A stretch of 64,000 bases of DNA from Deinococcus hopiensis KR-140 (GCF_900176165.1 NZ_FWWU01000009.1:732001-796000); one strand, 5' to 3'. Counted from the first letter of the stretch, positions 1 through 10,938 are shown. Translations and numbers: made by a program. Notes: a model not told the origin generated them from the sequence alone.

Positions 1-566
1 GCCCGCCCGTAGCCCGCCGCGCTCGGCTCCTCGCCCGCCGCGCAGGCCAGGGCGAGGGCCAGTACGCCCGCGCCCAGATTGGAGTAGGTAAAGCGCCCCG
101 CCGCCCGCGAGGAGGCCCAGCGCCGGGCACTCGCGATGGCGTCGCGCGCGCTCATGCCGCCGTAGGGGTCTTGAAACCGGGTCAGGGTGGTCAGGGCGGC
201 CCGCGCCGGGTGGGCGGGCAACCCCGCCGTATGCGTGGCCAGCGCCCGGGGCGTGATGAAGGGGGGAAGGCCCCGAAACGCTCCGCCCAGGGAAGCGAGG
301 GGAAGGTCCCAGTCCAGCGCTCCTGCCCGCACCAGGGCCGACGCGAGGGCCGAAGTGAAGGGCTTGCTCACGCTCGCGAGCTCGAACACGCCGCCTTCCG
401 GCACACCGCACAGGCCCCGCACGACCTCCTGCCCAGCCCGCCGCGCTCCCAGCACTCCGCCCCGCCGCAGCGCGCCGCGCAGCCACGGCAGGGCTTCGGG
501 CGCCTCATGGCCCAGCACCGCCTCGGCCCCAGACAGGGCCGCCCGCACAGGGTCACGGCGAAACAT
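1..566 (-). CDS. beta-lactamase-family serine hydrolase (partial)
   Basis: N-terminal 188 residues of a class C beta-lactamase / penicillin-binding-protein-like serine hydrolase; the C-terminus lies beyond the left edge. The nucleophile motif SxxK is visible as S65-V-S-K68 and the second motif YxN as Y161-S-N163. The KTG-type third motif would lie outside the window. There is no obvious signal peptide, so it may act in the cytoplasm or be an esterase-like member. Family members hydrolyse beta-lactams, D-amino acid peptides or esters, and the substrate cannot be told here. It is transcribed divergently from the oligopeptidase gene that begins 86 bases away. Confidence 0.85.
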   Translation of the reverse strand, partial: MFRRDPVRAALSGAEAVLGHEAPEALPWLRGALRRGGVLGARRAGQEVVRGLCGVPEGGVFELASVSKPFTSALASALVRAGALDWDLPLASLGGAFRGLPPFITPRALATHTAGLPAHPARAALTTLTRFQDPYGGMSARDAIASARRWASSRAAGRFTYSNLGAGVLALALACAAGEEPSAAGYGR

Positions 567-638
567 GGACGCAGGCTAGAGCATCGGGCCGCGTCCTGGT
601 CCGGGGCATCCTCGCCCCGCGCCCCGTTTCCCGGCTGC

Positions 639-644
639 TACGCT
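639..644 (+). promoter_or_regulatory. -10 box TACGCT, leaderless promoter
   Basis: TACGCT lies 7 bases before the ATG of the oligopeptidase gene, with no Shine-Dalgarno sequence between. This is the TANNNT-to-start spacing expected for a leaderless transcript. Confidence 0.55.
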
Positions 645-651
645 CAGGTTC

Positions 652-2733
652 ATGACCTCCACCCCGCCCCAAGCGCCCAAAAAGCCCCTTATCCATACGC
701 TGCACGGCGAATCGAGGCCCGACAGCTACCACTGGCTGAAGACGCAGGGCAAAACGGACGCCGAGGTGCTGGACTATCTGAACGCAGAAAACGCGTACCT
801 TGACGCCCTCATGGCTCCCCTGCGGGACACGCAGCGCGCCATCTACGCAGAGCTGCTCTCGCACGTGCAGGAGCGCGACGATCAGCCTCCGGTCCACGAG
901 GGCGACTGGCTGTACTTCACCCGCACCGAGGAGGGTCAGGCCCACCCCATCTTCCTGCGCCGCCCGCTGGCCGGGGGTGAGGAACAGGTGCTGCTGGACC
1001 TCAACGCCCTGAAGGAGCGCGAGGGCCACGCCAACGTCTGGGTCTACAACACCTGCCCGAGCCCGGATGGCCGCCGCTGGGCCTACCTGCTCGATACCAC
1101 GGGCCAGGAGGTCTTCGAACTGCGGGTGCTGAATACGGCGACGGGCGAGCTCGCCGAGGCGGCGCTGACGGGCGTGGGTGGCTGGACGCTGGCGTGGAGC
1201 GCTGACGGCTCTCACCTCTACTACTCGCGCGACGACGCCACGCAGCGCTCGTACCAGCTGTGGAGGCATGGCCTGGGCCAGCTCCAGGACGCGGACGAGT
1301 TGCTGTATGGAGAGGACGACGCCACCTTCCGCATCGGGGCCGGGCTCGCCGAGAACGGCGAAACCCTGCTCCTCGCCTCCCAGGCGGGCATCACCTCCGA
1401 GTGGTTTGCCCTGGATGCCCGGGACAACGGGGCCCGTCCAGGGGTCATCGTGCCCCGCGAGCGCGGCGTGGAGTACCGCGCGGCGGACGGCGGGGACCAC
1501 TGGCTCATCCTGACGAACCAGGGGGAAGCGGCGGAATTTCGCCTCGTCCGCCTGCCCAAACGGGAAGGCCTGAGCTGGGCGGACGCGCAGGACGTGCTGT
1601 CCCACGACCCGGAGCGTTACCTGACGGGCATGCACCTCTTCCGCTCGCACCTGCTTGTCGCCGGGCGGGAGGACGGTTTTACGCAACTGTGGGTGCTGCC
1701 CCGGACCCCTGAAGGCTACGGCCCTGCCCGCCGCGTGGCGTTTGCCGAGGAGGGCTACACCGTCCGCATCGGTTCCAACCGTGTCTTCGACACCACCACC
1801 GCCCGCATTCTGTACACCAGCCTGACCCGCCCCACCGAACACCTCGATCTGGACCTGAATACGCTGCAAACGGCGCTGGTGAAGGCCACGCCCGTTCCCA
1901 ACTACGATCCAGCCCAGTACGTGGCCGAGCAGGTCTGGGCCACAGCGCCGGACGGCGAGCAGATTCCGGTAAGCCTGGTCCGTCACCGCGGCACCGCCCT
2001 GCCGGCGCCCACCCTGCTGTACGGTTACGGCGCCTACGGCTTCTCGATGGACCCGGCCTTTACCGTCAGCCGCCTGCCCCTGCTCGACCGGGGCTGGGTC
2101 TGGGCCATCGCCCACATCCGGGGTGGCAGCGAACGGGGTCGGCGCTGGTACGACGCGGGCAAGCTGGGGCAGAAGATGAACACCTTCACCGACTTCATCG
2201 CGGCCGGCGAGCATCTGAAGGCCAGTGGTGTGGCGGGTGACCTCGTGGCAATGGGCCGCAGCGCGGGTGGCCTGCTGATGGGCGCGGCGATCAACCTCCG
2301 CCCGGACCTCTTCCGCGCCGCTTTTGTGGGCGTGCCCTTCGTGGACGTGCTCTCCACGATGCTCGACGCTTCCATTCCCCTGACCACCAATGAGTACGAC
2401 GAGTGGGGCAACCCGAACGGGCCCGACGCCTACGCCGCCATGCGGCAGTACAGCCCCTACGACAACCTCAAGGCGAGCGTGTATCCACACCTGTTCGTCT
2501 CCACGGGCCTCAACGATCCCCGCGTCGCCTACTGGGAACCTGCCAAGTACGTCGCCCGGTTGCGCGACCTGCGTGCACCCGGCAGCGGCCAACTGGTCCT
2601 CAAAACCAATATGGGCGCGGGCCACGGCGGCAGCAGCGGCCGCTACGACGCCCTGAACGAGGCCGCTGAGGAGTACGCCTTCGCGCTCGCCGCCGTCTCG
2701 GGTGAACTCAACGGTGGGGAAGAGGAGCAGTAA
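652..2733 (+). CDS. ptrB: S9 family peptidase, oligopeptidase B-like
   Basis: A 693-residue prolyl oligopeptidase family enzyme, close in length to protease II. The N-terminal part (about 1-400) is the beta-propeller region and the C-terminal part is the alpha/beta hydrolase. The nucleophile elbow reads MGRSAGGLLMG, and the upstream YGYGAYG and HIRGGSERG blocks are typical of oligopeptidase B. A DPRVAYWEPAKY block supplies the catalytic Asp and the GHGG segment the His. It is expected to cleave short peptides after basic residues in the cytoplasm. The start is supported by a -10 box 7 bases upstream. Substrate preference is inferred from the family, not tested. Confidence 0.9.
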   Translation: MTSTPPQAPKKPLIHTLHGESRPDSYHWLKTQGKTDAEVLDYLNAENAYLDALMAPLRDTQRAIYAELLSHVQERDDQPPVHEGDWLYFTRTEEGQAHPIFLRRPLAGGEEQVLLDLNALKEREGHANVWVYNTCPSPDGRRWAYLLDTTGQEVFELRVLNTATGELAEAALTGVGGWTLAWSADGSHLYYSRDDATQRSYQLWRHGLGQLQDADELLYGEDDATFRIGAGLAENGETLLLASQAGITSEWFALDARDNGARPGVIVPRERGVEYRAADGGDHWLILTNQGEAAEFRLVRLPKREGLSWADAQDVLSHDPERYLTGMHLFRSHLLVAGREDGFTQLWVLPRTPEGYGPARRVAFAEEGYTVRIGSNRVFDTTTARILYTSLTRPTEHLDLDLNTLQTALVKATPVPNYDPAQYVAEQVWATAPDGEQIPVSLVRHRGTALPAPTLLYGYGAYGFSMDPAFTVSRLPLLDRGWVWAIAHIRGGSERGRRWYDAGKLGQKMNTFTDFIAAGEHLKASGVAGDLVAMGRSAGGLLMGAAINLRPDLFRAAFVGVPFVDVLSTMLDASIPLTTNEYDEWGNPNGPDAYAAMRQYSPYDNLKASVYPHLFVSTGLNDPRVAYWEPAKYVARLRDLRAPGSGQLVLKTNMGAGHGGSSGRYDALNEAAEEYAFALAAVSGELNGGEEEQ

Positions 2734-2838
2734 AAAAGCCGTCCCTCGCGCGGTGATGGAAATCGGGCGGGATACGCGGGAGCCCGACTTGCGCAGGCGA
2801 GACGCGGAAGATTCTCAAGTTCCGCGTCCCGCTCTGGC

Positions 2839-3357
2839 TCACCCGGTACGCTTCCAGTAGATCAGCGTCCCCGTCAGACCACCGTGCGGCTTGAGGGCAA
2901 AGTCGGGAATCTCGCCCGTAAGTTGAAATCCCAGCTGTTCATACAGGCCGGCTGCACCGCCATCCGTCGCCGTATCCAGCACCAGCAGGGTGCGGCCATG
3001 CTGAACGGCGAGGGCTTCCGCCGCGCGCAGCAGGGCCGAGGCAATTCCCCGTCCCCGCCAAGCTGCTTTGGTCATCATCTTGGCAATCTCGGCGCGATGG
3101 GGCTGGTTGGGCGGAAGGTTCAGGAGCAGGGTGACGGTGCCCACCAGGGTTTCACCGTCCCAGGCCCCCAGGACGATCCGCTCGCCACGTTCCGCTGCGT
3201 TGAGGGCAGAGCGCCAGAACGCGCCGGCCTCCTCTGGCGCAAGGGGATGCATAAAGCCCACCGAGCCGCCCCCGGCCACGGTTTCAACCAGCAGGTCTCG
3301 CAGGGCTTCGAGGACGTGCGGGGCGGCCGTCAGCGGACGAATTTCGGTCGCTGCCAT
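2839..3357 (-). CDS. GNAT family N-acetyltransferase
   Basis: A 172-residue GNAT acetyltransferase. The acetyl-CoA pyrophosphate-binding segment is visible as WRGRGIASALLRAAE (a Q/RxxGxG/A signature), followed by the final beta strand YEQLGFQLTGEIPDFALK. It should transfer acetyl from acetyl-CoA to an amine, and the acceptor is unknown. It starts 3 bases after the stop of the XRE-cupin regulator, so the two genes form an operon and the regulator may control it. Confidence 0.88.
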   Translation of the reverse strand: MAATEIRPLTAAPHVLEALRDLLVETVAGGGSVGFMHPLAPEEAGAFWRSALNAAERGERIVLGAWDGETLVGTVTLLLNLPPNQPHRAEIAKMMTKAAWRGRGIASALLRAAEALAVQHGRTLLVLDTATDGGAAGLYEQLGFQLTGEIPDFALKPHGGLTGTLIYWKRTG

Positions 3358-3360
3358 GGC

Positions 3361-3927
3361 TTACCTCCGCGCCAGCATCACGAGGTAGCTGCAGGGCGCG
3401 CCGCTCTCGTTGGCAAACGTGACTTCGGTGGGGGGGCCGAAGCCCAGGGCGTCGCCCGGCTGAAGCACTTCGCGCCGTCCGCCTTCCACGAGCGCCAGTT
3501 CTCCCCTTTGCACCCGCACCACCTGCCGGATATGCGCGTAGGAGGAGGCGGGCATCACCACCCGCGCTCCGGCGGGCAACTCCACCTCCACCACCTCCAC
3601 CGGATGGTCCGGGCACGCAAAGACCTGCTTGCGGACGTAGCCCGTTTCCGGGTCACGCCACAGCGGCTGATCAGCGGCGCGCGCGAGGCGCTCGCCCCCA
3701 TCCTCGGCCCGCAGGAGCAACCCCGCCAGCGTCAGGTCGAACGCTCCCGCCAGCCGCACCAGCGTGACGGCGGTGGGGCTCATCTCCCCGCGTTCGATTT
3801 TGCTCACGCTCGCCTTCGAGACGCCCGAACGTGCCGCGAGTTCGGCCTGGGACCAGCCCCTCGCCTCCCGTTCCAGCAGGAGGCGAAGGGCCAGCCGACG
3901 TCCTGTGTTGTCTACTATTGTGTCCAT
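3361..3927 (-). CDS. XRE family regulator with cupin domain
   Basis: 188 residues. An N-terminal helix-turn-helix of Cro/CI type covers about residues 8-65 (SQAELAARSGVSKASVSKIE). A C-terminal cupin covers about residues 110-185, with the usual PGDALGFGP turn and a YAHIRQVV strand that could bind a ligand or metal. The architecture is that of small-molecule-responsive repressors of the PuuR/SutR kind. It heads a two-gene operon with the GNAT gene, and autoregulation is likely. The start codon lies 6 bases from a TAAAGT -10 box. Confidence 0.9.
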   Translation of the reverse strand: MDTIVDNTGRRLALRLLLEREARGWSQAELAARSGVSKASVSKIERGEMSPTAVTLVRLAGAFDLTLAGLLLRAEDGGERLARAADQPLWRDPETGYVRKQVFACPDHPVEVVEVELPAGARVVMPASSYAHIRQVVRVQRGELALVEGGRREVLQPGDALGFGPPTEVTFANESGAPCSYLVMLARR

Positions 3928-3933
3928 GCGACT

Positions 3934-3939
3934 ACTTTA
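3934..3939 (-). promoter_or_regulatory. -10 box TAAAGT for the XRE-cupin operon
   Basis: On the minus strand TAAAGT ends 6 bases before the ATG at 3927, with no ribosome binding site. An AGTAG pentamer occurs twice around the start (in this box and about 20 bases downstream), which may be part of an operator. Confidence 0.45.
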
Positions 3940-3975
3940 GTGGGCAAGAGGAGACCCGCCTGGCAAGCCGTCTAT

Positions 3976-4932
3976 TCAGCGTAGGGGCAGGTGGACCTCC
4001 ACCGTTCCCACCGCTCTTCCCGCCCAGTTGTGCAGCTTTTGGGGAGCCAGGGCCCGCAGTTCCGGCGTGGCCTCCCATCCGAGGGCTTCCAGCAGGGCCA
4101 GCGTGACGTGGGGCCGCGCTCGCCGCCATCTTCCACCTTGAGGGCAATCCCGAGGGGGCCGTGTGGACTGCCCCGCCAGGCCAGGCCGTAGAACGCCTCC
4201 GCCCCGCCGCGAGGCCAGGCACCAGTGGCATCAGCGCTGTATCCAGCCGCCTCTGCCCGGCGATGCGGAAGGGGTGCGCGGTTATGGCAGCGGAGATCCG
4301 CTCCAGGGCCGGCGCCAGTTCGCCCTGTGGTGCGGAGATCCGCGCGAACAGCCGGGCAGAGGCGTGCGAGGGCGGGAACGCTGCACCCATCGGTGCCTTC
4401 GTGACCCTGCTGCAGCGGCACCCCGCCCAGTTCAGCGTGGAGTTCGCGGATGCGGATTTGCAGGGGGTGGGCACGCTCCGGGTATCCCTCGCGTGGCCAA
4501 CCGTTCAGGACGCAGGCCAGCAGCATTCCCGCATGTTTGCCCGAGCAGTTGTGGTGCAGCGGCGTGGGCGCCTCGCCCCGCCGAAGCAGCTCCGCCGCCG
4601 TCTCGGAGTCGAAGGGCGGGTGTGCGCCGCATTGCAAATCGGTCAAGGCGCTGCCCGAGCGGGCCAGCAGCCGCCACCGCCTGCTGCTCGGGCGTGCCCG
4701 CATGACCCGTGCAGGCGGCGGCGAGTTCGTCGCCCGGCAGGTCCGGCGAGGCCAGCGCGAGGGGCAGCGCCTGAAAGGGCTTGGAGCTGGGGCGCGGAAA
4801 GGTCACGAGGTCTGGGTCACCGCAAGAGGCGATGAGCTGCCCGGAGGCGTTCACCACCGCCGCGTGAATTCGGTGGACGCTCTCGGCCAGACCGCCCCGC
4901 CGAAAGAGCACGTGCGCCTCGTCTGAAGGCAT
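3976..4932 (-). pseudogene. L-asparaginase II family protein, frameshifted
   Basis: The region has the length of an asparaginase II (about 319 codons), but the protein is spread over all three minus-strand frames. The N-terminus (FRRGGLAESVHRIHAAVV, TFPRPSSKPFQALPL, CTGHAGTPEQQ) is in one frame. The centre (HHNCSGKHAGMLLAC, EGTDGCSVPALA) is in a second. ALERISAAITAHPFRIAGQ is in a third. The C-terminus (ALLEALGWEATPELRALAPQ, then HNWAGRAVGTVEVHLPLR) is in yet another switch. At least four indels are needed, so it should not make active enzyme. Sequencing error could explain one indel, but four in 1 kb beside intact genes points to decay. Confidence 0.85.
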
Positions 4933-4987
4933 GGCCCAGGCGAGCGCGGCTTGACTTCTGACGCCCCGGCCTTTAACCTCTTGTCCG

Positions 4988-5065
<78 letters not shown>

Positions 5066-5068
5066 GAA

Positions 5069-5106
5069 GAAGAGAGCGGAGCCACATTCAAGGCTCCGCT
5101 CTCTTC
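5069..5106 (+). terminator. terminator hairpin after tRNA-Asp
   Basis: A perfect 15-bp inverted repeat, GAAGAGAGCGGAGCC with GGCTCCGCTCTCTTC, separated by an 8-base loop. It begins 4 bases after the tRNA CCA. There is no clear T run. Confidence 0.75.
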
Positions 5107-5194
5107 GTGTTGGAGCCGTGGGCTTTTGACCCCGGGTCTTGAGCAAAAGCCAAGGGCCCAATTGCCACCCGCGCCCTCACTTCCCTCAGCTGCG

Positions 5195-5230
<36 letters not shown>

Positions 5231-5298
5231 CCCAGTGCCCCAGGGCACTCCGAACCCCGCGCACGGCGAGCCTACCTTACCCACGGAGGACGCCTACC

Positions 5299-7209
<1,911 letters not shown>

Positions 7210-7228
7210 GGGGAAGGGAGAAAAGGGC

Positions 7229-7936
7229 GTGGAAGTTCCAGGGTTGACCCTGCCACTGCTGGCCGACGCTGCGCCCCTCACGCTGCATCTGCCGGACGTG
7301 GCGTTGGGCGGCTACGGTTGGTGGCATTCCAAACCTGCCCCAGCTGCATTGCTGCTTCACGGTTGGGGGCAAGACGCCTCTGCGATGGCGCTGCCTGCCC
7401 AGGCGTTCCGGGCGGCAGGGTGGCACGCCGTCAGCCTGTCCATGCGCGGCTGGCGAGGATCATCGGGCTGCGACGACTATGGGCGAAGTGGCGTCCGGGA
7501 CACCTGCCGGGCGCTCACGTGGCTGGCAGGGCAGCAGGGGGTCACAGACGTGTTGCTCCTGGGATTCAGTATGGGCGGCCTGATGGCCCTGCTGACGGCC
7601 TCGGTCCCGTCACCCGCGCGGGCGGTGGTGGCCGTGAGCGCGCCCACAGAGCTGCGCCGCGTCTACCAGACGACTTCCTTCGGAGGACTGCGCCGCTACT
7701 ACGACGCGGTGCTCACGCCGGAGCAGTGGGTGGAGGGCTCGCCGCTTCACCATGCCCACAGGTTGACGGTTCCCGCCCTCGTCGTGGTGGGTCTGGAGGA
7801 CCGCGTCTGTCCGCCTCAAGAGGGCCGGAGCTACGCCTCTGCGGCCCAGGCCCGCCTGCTGGAGGTGCCGGGGATGGCCCACCAGCCTTCGCCTTCAGCG
7901 TGGTTCAGGATTGTGGAGGCTTCTCTGATGCTGTAG
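7229..7936 (+). CDS. alpha/beta hydrolase
   Basis: A 235-residue alpha/beta hydrolase. The oxyanion-hole segment is LLLHGWGQDAS, the nucleophile elbow GFSMGGLMAL, the acid VGLEDRVCP, and the final His is in MAHQPS. The frame is open from 7163 inside speA, but GTG 7229 has an AAGGGAG ribosome site 9 bases upstream and gives a clean start. The substrate is unknown; a small lipase, esterase or serine peptidase is possible. Its 3' end overlaps that of the convergent membrane-protein gene by 32 bases. Confidence 0.85.
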   Translation: MEVPGLTLPLLADAAPLTLHLPDVALGGYGWWHSKPAPAALLLHGWGQDASAMALPAQAFRAAGWHAVSLSMRGWRGSSGCDDYGRSGVRDTCRALTWLAGQQGVTDVLLLGFSMGGLMALLTASVPSPARAVVAVSAPTELRRVYQTTSFGGLRRYYDAVLTPEQWVEGSPLHHAHRLTVPALVVVGLEDRVCPPQEGRSYASAAQARLLEVPGMAHQPSPSAWFRIVEASLML

Positions 7937-9068
7937 GTGGTCCCTTCGGGTCCGCTTCCCGCCTGCCCACCTCACCCATCCACCGCTGCCCCTGATATGT
8001 GCGGCTGGTCAGCCAGTACTGTTGGCCCCAGCGTTGCAGCAGCAGGGCGATGGGCACGGCGAGCAGCGCACCGAGTGCGCCCGCGAGCCCCAGACCCACC
8101 AGCACCGCCACGAGCAGGGTGGCCGGATTGATCTTGGTGCTGCGGCCCATCACCACCGGGCCCAGGACGTTGCCGCCGATCTGGTTGAGCAGGAAGTACA
8201 GTCCAGCCACCAGGCCCAGCGTGGTGCTGCCCTGCGGAATGGCCTGCAGCAGCGGCGGCACGGTGGCGAGCACCATGCCCACGAAGGGCACCAGGTACAG
8301 CACCGCCGTGAGCAGGCCCAGCGCCAGCGCGTTGGGCACGTGCAGCGCCAGCAGGCCCAGCGCGGCGAGAATGCCCACGCCCACACTGACCAGCAGTTGC
8401 CCCCGGATAAAGCCGCCGAACGACACGCTGACGTCGCGTGAGAGCCGCTTCAGGGTAGGCTGCCAGTCGCGGGGAAAGACACCCAGCAGCCCGCGCCCCA
8501 CCCGCTCGTAGTCCACGGCGAAGTACAGCGCCAGCGTCAACACGAAGCCCAGCTGCCCCAGCCATCCCAGGATTTTGCCCAGGAGGGAGGGCCCAGAGGA
8601 CAGCACCTGGTCGAGCACGGGCCCCGCGTTCTTGGACAGGTCTTCGAGTTTGGTGTGCAGGAACTCGGCCAGGCGGTGCTGCAACTCGTTCGTGCCGCCG
8701 GTCCGGGGCTTTTGCAGGGCGTGGTCCAGCACCTCGGTCAGGCGGTCCGCGAGCACCGGCAGCCCGTACACGAAGCTCACCACCTGCGTCGCCAGCTGCC
8801 AGAACAGCAGCGCCAGCACGCCCACCAGCGTCAACGTGAGCAGCAGCACGCCCCAGCCCCGCCGCAGTCCCCGGCGTTCCAGGCCTTCCAGAACCGGATT
8901 GGCGAGGTAGGCCAGCGCGTACGCTGCCCCCACCATGCCCAGCACGCTCCCCAGTCGCCGCGCGAGCAGCGCCCCCAGCACCAGCAGCAGCAGGTACACG
9001 GGCAACCGGACCTGCGGTCTGCTCCACCAGGCTTCGAGCAGTTGCGGCACCGTCCGGGGTCTATTCAC
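7905..9068 (-). CDS. AI-2E family transporter (PerM-like membrane protein)
   Basis: 387 residues with about eight hydrophobic segments in the pattern of the AI-2E/PerM family: a pair near the N-terminus (LLLVLGALLARRLG and a second), a soluble middle, then a cluster in the second half. The conserved GGFIRGQLLVS and LGPVVMGRSTKINP blocks are visible. Family members export autoinducer 2 or act as Na+/H+ antiporters, and the substrate here is unknown. The GTG start lies 9 bases from a TAGAGT -10 box. A basic cytoplasmic tail follows the last membrane helix. Confidence 0.88.
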   Translation of the reverse strand: MNRPRTVPQLLEAWWSRPQVRLPVYLLLLVLGALLARRLGSVLGMVGAAYALAYLANPVLEGLERRGLRRGWGVLLLTLTLVGVLALLFWQLATQVVSFVYGLPVLADRLTEVLDHALQKPRTGGTNELQHRLAEFLHTKLEDLSKNAGPVLDQVLSSGPSLLGKILGWLGQLGFVLTLALYFAVDYERVGRGLLGVFPRDWQPTLKRLSRDVSVSFGGFIRGQLLVSVGVGILAALGLLALHVPNALALGLLTAVLYLVPFVGMVLATVPPLLQAIPQGSTTLGLVAGLYFLLNQIGGNVLGPVVMGRSTKINPATLLVAVLVGLGLAGALGALLAVPIALLLQRWGQQYWLTSRTYQGQRWMGEVGRREADPKGPPTASEKPPQS

Positions 9069-9111
9069 GTCGCCCTGACTCTAATACCAAATGCTCCCGC
9101 CCCACTCACGC

Positions 9112-9117
9112 TACCCT
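9112..9117 (+). promoter_or_regulatory. -10 box TACCCT
   Basis: TACCCT lies 9 bases before the ATG at 9127, with no ribosome binding site between, so the transcript is probably leaderless. Confidence 0.45.
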
Positions 9118-9126
9118 AAGCGGCGT

Positions 9127-10359
9127 ATGTCTGACCCCCTGATCACGCTGGAAATCGAAAAACTTGTCGCCGGAGGACTGGGGCTGTCCCGGGACGGGTC
9201 CGGCGTGGTGCTCGTGCGCGGCGCGCTGCCCGGCGAGCGGGTGGTGGCCCGGGTGCGCGCGGGACGGGGGGTGCGTCAGGGCCTGACCCAGGAGGTGCTG
9301 CACCCCAGCCCGGACCGGGTGGACGCCCCGGACCTGCCCACCGCTGACCTCGCCCACGCCGCGTATCCCGCGCAGCTGGCCTACAAGCGCGGCTTCGTGG
9401 AAGAGGCCCTGACGCGCATCGCCAAGCTGCGCGCCCCGGTGGCCGAGACGGTGCCCAGCCCCCATGAGTGGCACTACCGCAACGCGGCGCAGTACCTCGT
9501 GACGCCCGGAGGTCTGGCCTACCGCGAGCGACGGGGGCACGGTCCCCTCGTCGTGGGGGAGGACCCCCTCGTGATGGAGGCGATCCGCACCCTGGTGGAC
9601 CGGTTGGACCCGGAGCAGCTGGACCCCGCCACCGAGGTGGCCTTTCGCGCCAGCCGACTGACGGGCGAGGTGGTGGCAGCGGTGATCGGGGCTGGAGAAC
9701 CGAAAGTCTTTCTGCGGGCCTCCGATCACCTGATGGACGCGGGCGTGGTGGGCGTGAGCCTCGCGCAACCCTCGGGCAAACGTTTCGGGGCGGGCGTGCG
9801 GCTCATTGCGGGCGAGTCCGAGATTCAGGAGCAGTTCGGGCGGGTGCAGGTGGGTGTGAGCGCCACTGGCTTCGCGCAGGTTAACCCGGAGGCGGCGGGG
9901 TTGGCGTACATCCGTGCAGCGGAACTGGCGGGCTCGGGGATGCACGCTGTGGACCTGTACGGCGGCTCGGGAGCCATCGGGCGGCACCTCGCGCCGAACT
10001 TCACCCGCGTCACCGTACTTGATTCTTCCCCCGAAGCGTTGTCGCGGGGCCGGCAGGCGGTGGCGGTCAGCGGCGAGCGCAACGTGAGCTACAGGCAGGG
10101 CGACGCTGCCCGCTTCAGCGAACTGGGCACCGACGTGATCGTGGTGGACCCGCCCCGAGCCGGCCTCGAACAGGAAGCCCGCGATCACATCCACGCCAGC
10201 ACGGCGGACCGCCTCGTGTACGTCAGCTGTGACCCCGCCACCTGGGCGCGGGACGTGGGTGACCTGACCCGGCGCGGCTGGCGGCTGGGAGCGGTCCTGC
10301 CGCACGACTTCTACCCGCAGACCAGCCACGTCGAAGTGGTGAGCGTGCTGGACCGCTGA
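9127..10359 (+). CDS. TRAM-domain class I SAM-dependent RNA (uracil-5) methyltransferase
   Basis: A 410-residue TrmA/RlmC/RlmD family protein. The N-terminal TRAM domain (about 5-60) is followed by the central domain. The SAM motif is DLYGGSGAIGRHLAP, VDPPRAGL comes next, and the catalytic cysteine is in VYVSCDPATWARD. It should methylate C5 of a uracil in tRNA or rRNA. The usual CxxxxxCGGC cluster that holds a 4Fe-4S centre in RlmD is replaced by a cysteine-free LAHAAYPAQLAYK segment, and the catalytic Cys appears to be the only cysteine. ATG 9127 is preferred over the frame-open 9091 because of the -10 box. Confidence 0.88.
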   Translation: MSDPLITLEIEKLVAGGLGLSRDGSGVVLVRGALPGERVVARVRAGRGVRQGLTQEVLHPSPDRVDAPDLPTADLAHAAYPAQLAYKRGFVEEALTRIAKLRAPVAETVPSPHEWHYRNAAQYLVTPGGLAYRERRGHGPLVVGEDPLVMEAIRTLVDRLDPEQLDPATEVAFRASRLTGEVVAAVIGAGEPKVFLRASDHLMDAGVVGVSLAQPSGKRFGAGVRLIAGESEIQEQFGRVQVGVSATGFAQVNPEAAGLAYIRAAELAGSGMHAVDLYGGSGAIGRHLAPNFTRVTVLDSSPEALSRGRQAVAVSGERNVSYRQGDAARFSELGTDVIVVDPPRAGLEQEARDHIHASTADRLVYVSCDPATWARDVGDLTRRGWRLGAVLPHDFYPQTSHVEVVSVLDR

Positions 10360-10409
10360 GGCCGGGCCTGCGGGCGCCAGTTCAGCTGACGGTGTTGCGC
10401 GGCAGGGGA

Positions 10410-10447
10410 CCCGGGGCAGATCAGGCATGTTCCTGATCTGCCCCGGG
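10410..10447. terminator. strong hairpin downstream of the RNA methyltransferase
   Basis: A perfect 16-bp inverted repeat, CCCGGGGCAGATCAGG with CCTGATCTGCCCCGGG, and a 6-base loop. It lies about 50 bases after the methyltransferase stop. No T tract follows, so termination efficiency is uncertain. Confidence 0.65.
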
Positions 10448-10890
10448 TGCGGCGAGGAAGCTTTCCACCGTACCGTCTGCAGGGCCCGGCCATGCTGAGG
10501 CGGTCTGTTCCGCCTGTGGATTCGTCCACCCCCTCCGCTTCCGGCCTCTCTCTGCCCGTGGTCATTGCGGCCCACCGGAGAACGGGGACACCGCTTGCCG
10601 GAGCAGTCTCACGCGCGCCGCGCCCAATGGAAACCGGAGCCCGGTGACCACGGCCCTCTTCACGGGCGTGATGCCCACTGCTCTGGAGGCGCCGCCCCTC
10701 GCCCGCCATTTCGGCGGGGTATGTGTCCTGGTGCTGGACAGTCCCGACGATGTGCTGGAGCGGCGGCTCCTTTCCCGTCCCGCCTGACGCGCCTCCGGCG
10801 ACGCAGCTTTCATCCGTGCACTGCAGCGCTGAACGGGCCCCTGCAACGCGCGGGGCGCGCACATTACCCATCTGGACATGTCCGCGTTGC
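10448..10890 (+). pseudogene. degenerate coding remnant, possibly a P-loop kinase-like protein
   Basis: No intact gene is present between the hairpin and the FAD oxidoreductase. One frame reads a protein-like stretch (ALFTGVMPTALEAPPLARHF, then GGVCVLVLDSPDDVLERRLL). It hits a stop and then seems to continue in other frames (SGDAAFIRA, THLDMS). The phrase LDSPDDVLERRLLSRPA resembles the C-terminal part of small nucleotide kinase-like ATP-binding proteins. That assignment is inference; the decay is what can be seen. Confidence 0.35.
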
Positions 10891-10932
10891 CCCGGCAAGA
10901 GGTGGCCCCCCGTGTGCGGCGGTGGGCCCTGC

Positions 10933-10938
10933 TACCCT
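10933..10938 (+). promoter_or_regulatory. -10 box TACCCT
   Basis: TACCCT lies 6 bases before the ATG at 10945. It supports that start for the oxidoreductase over the longer open frame. Confidence 0.5.

Noticed and set aside
553..2625. A 690-codon open frame antisense to the oligopeptidase gene
   Set aside because: The same codon-bias shadow; the sense strand carries all catalytic motifs.
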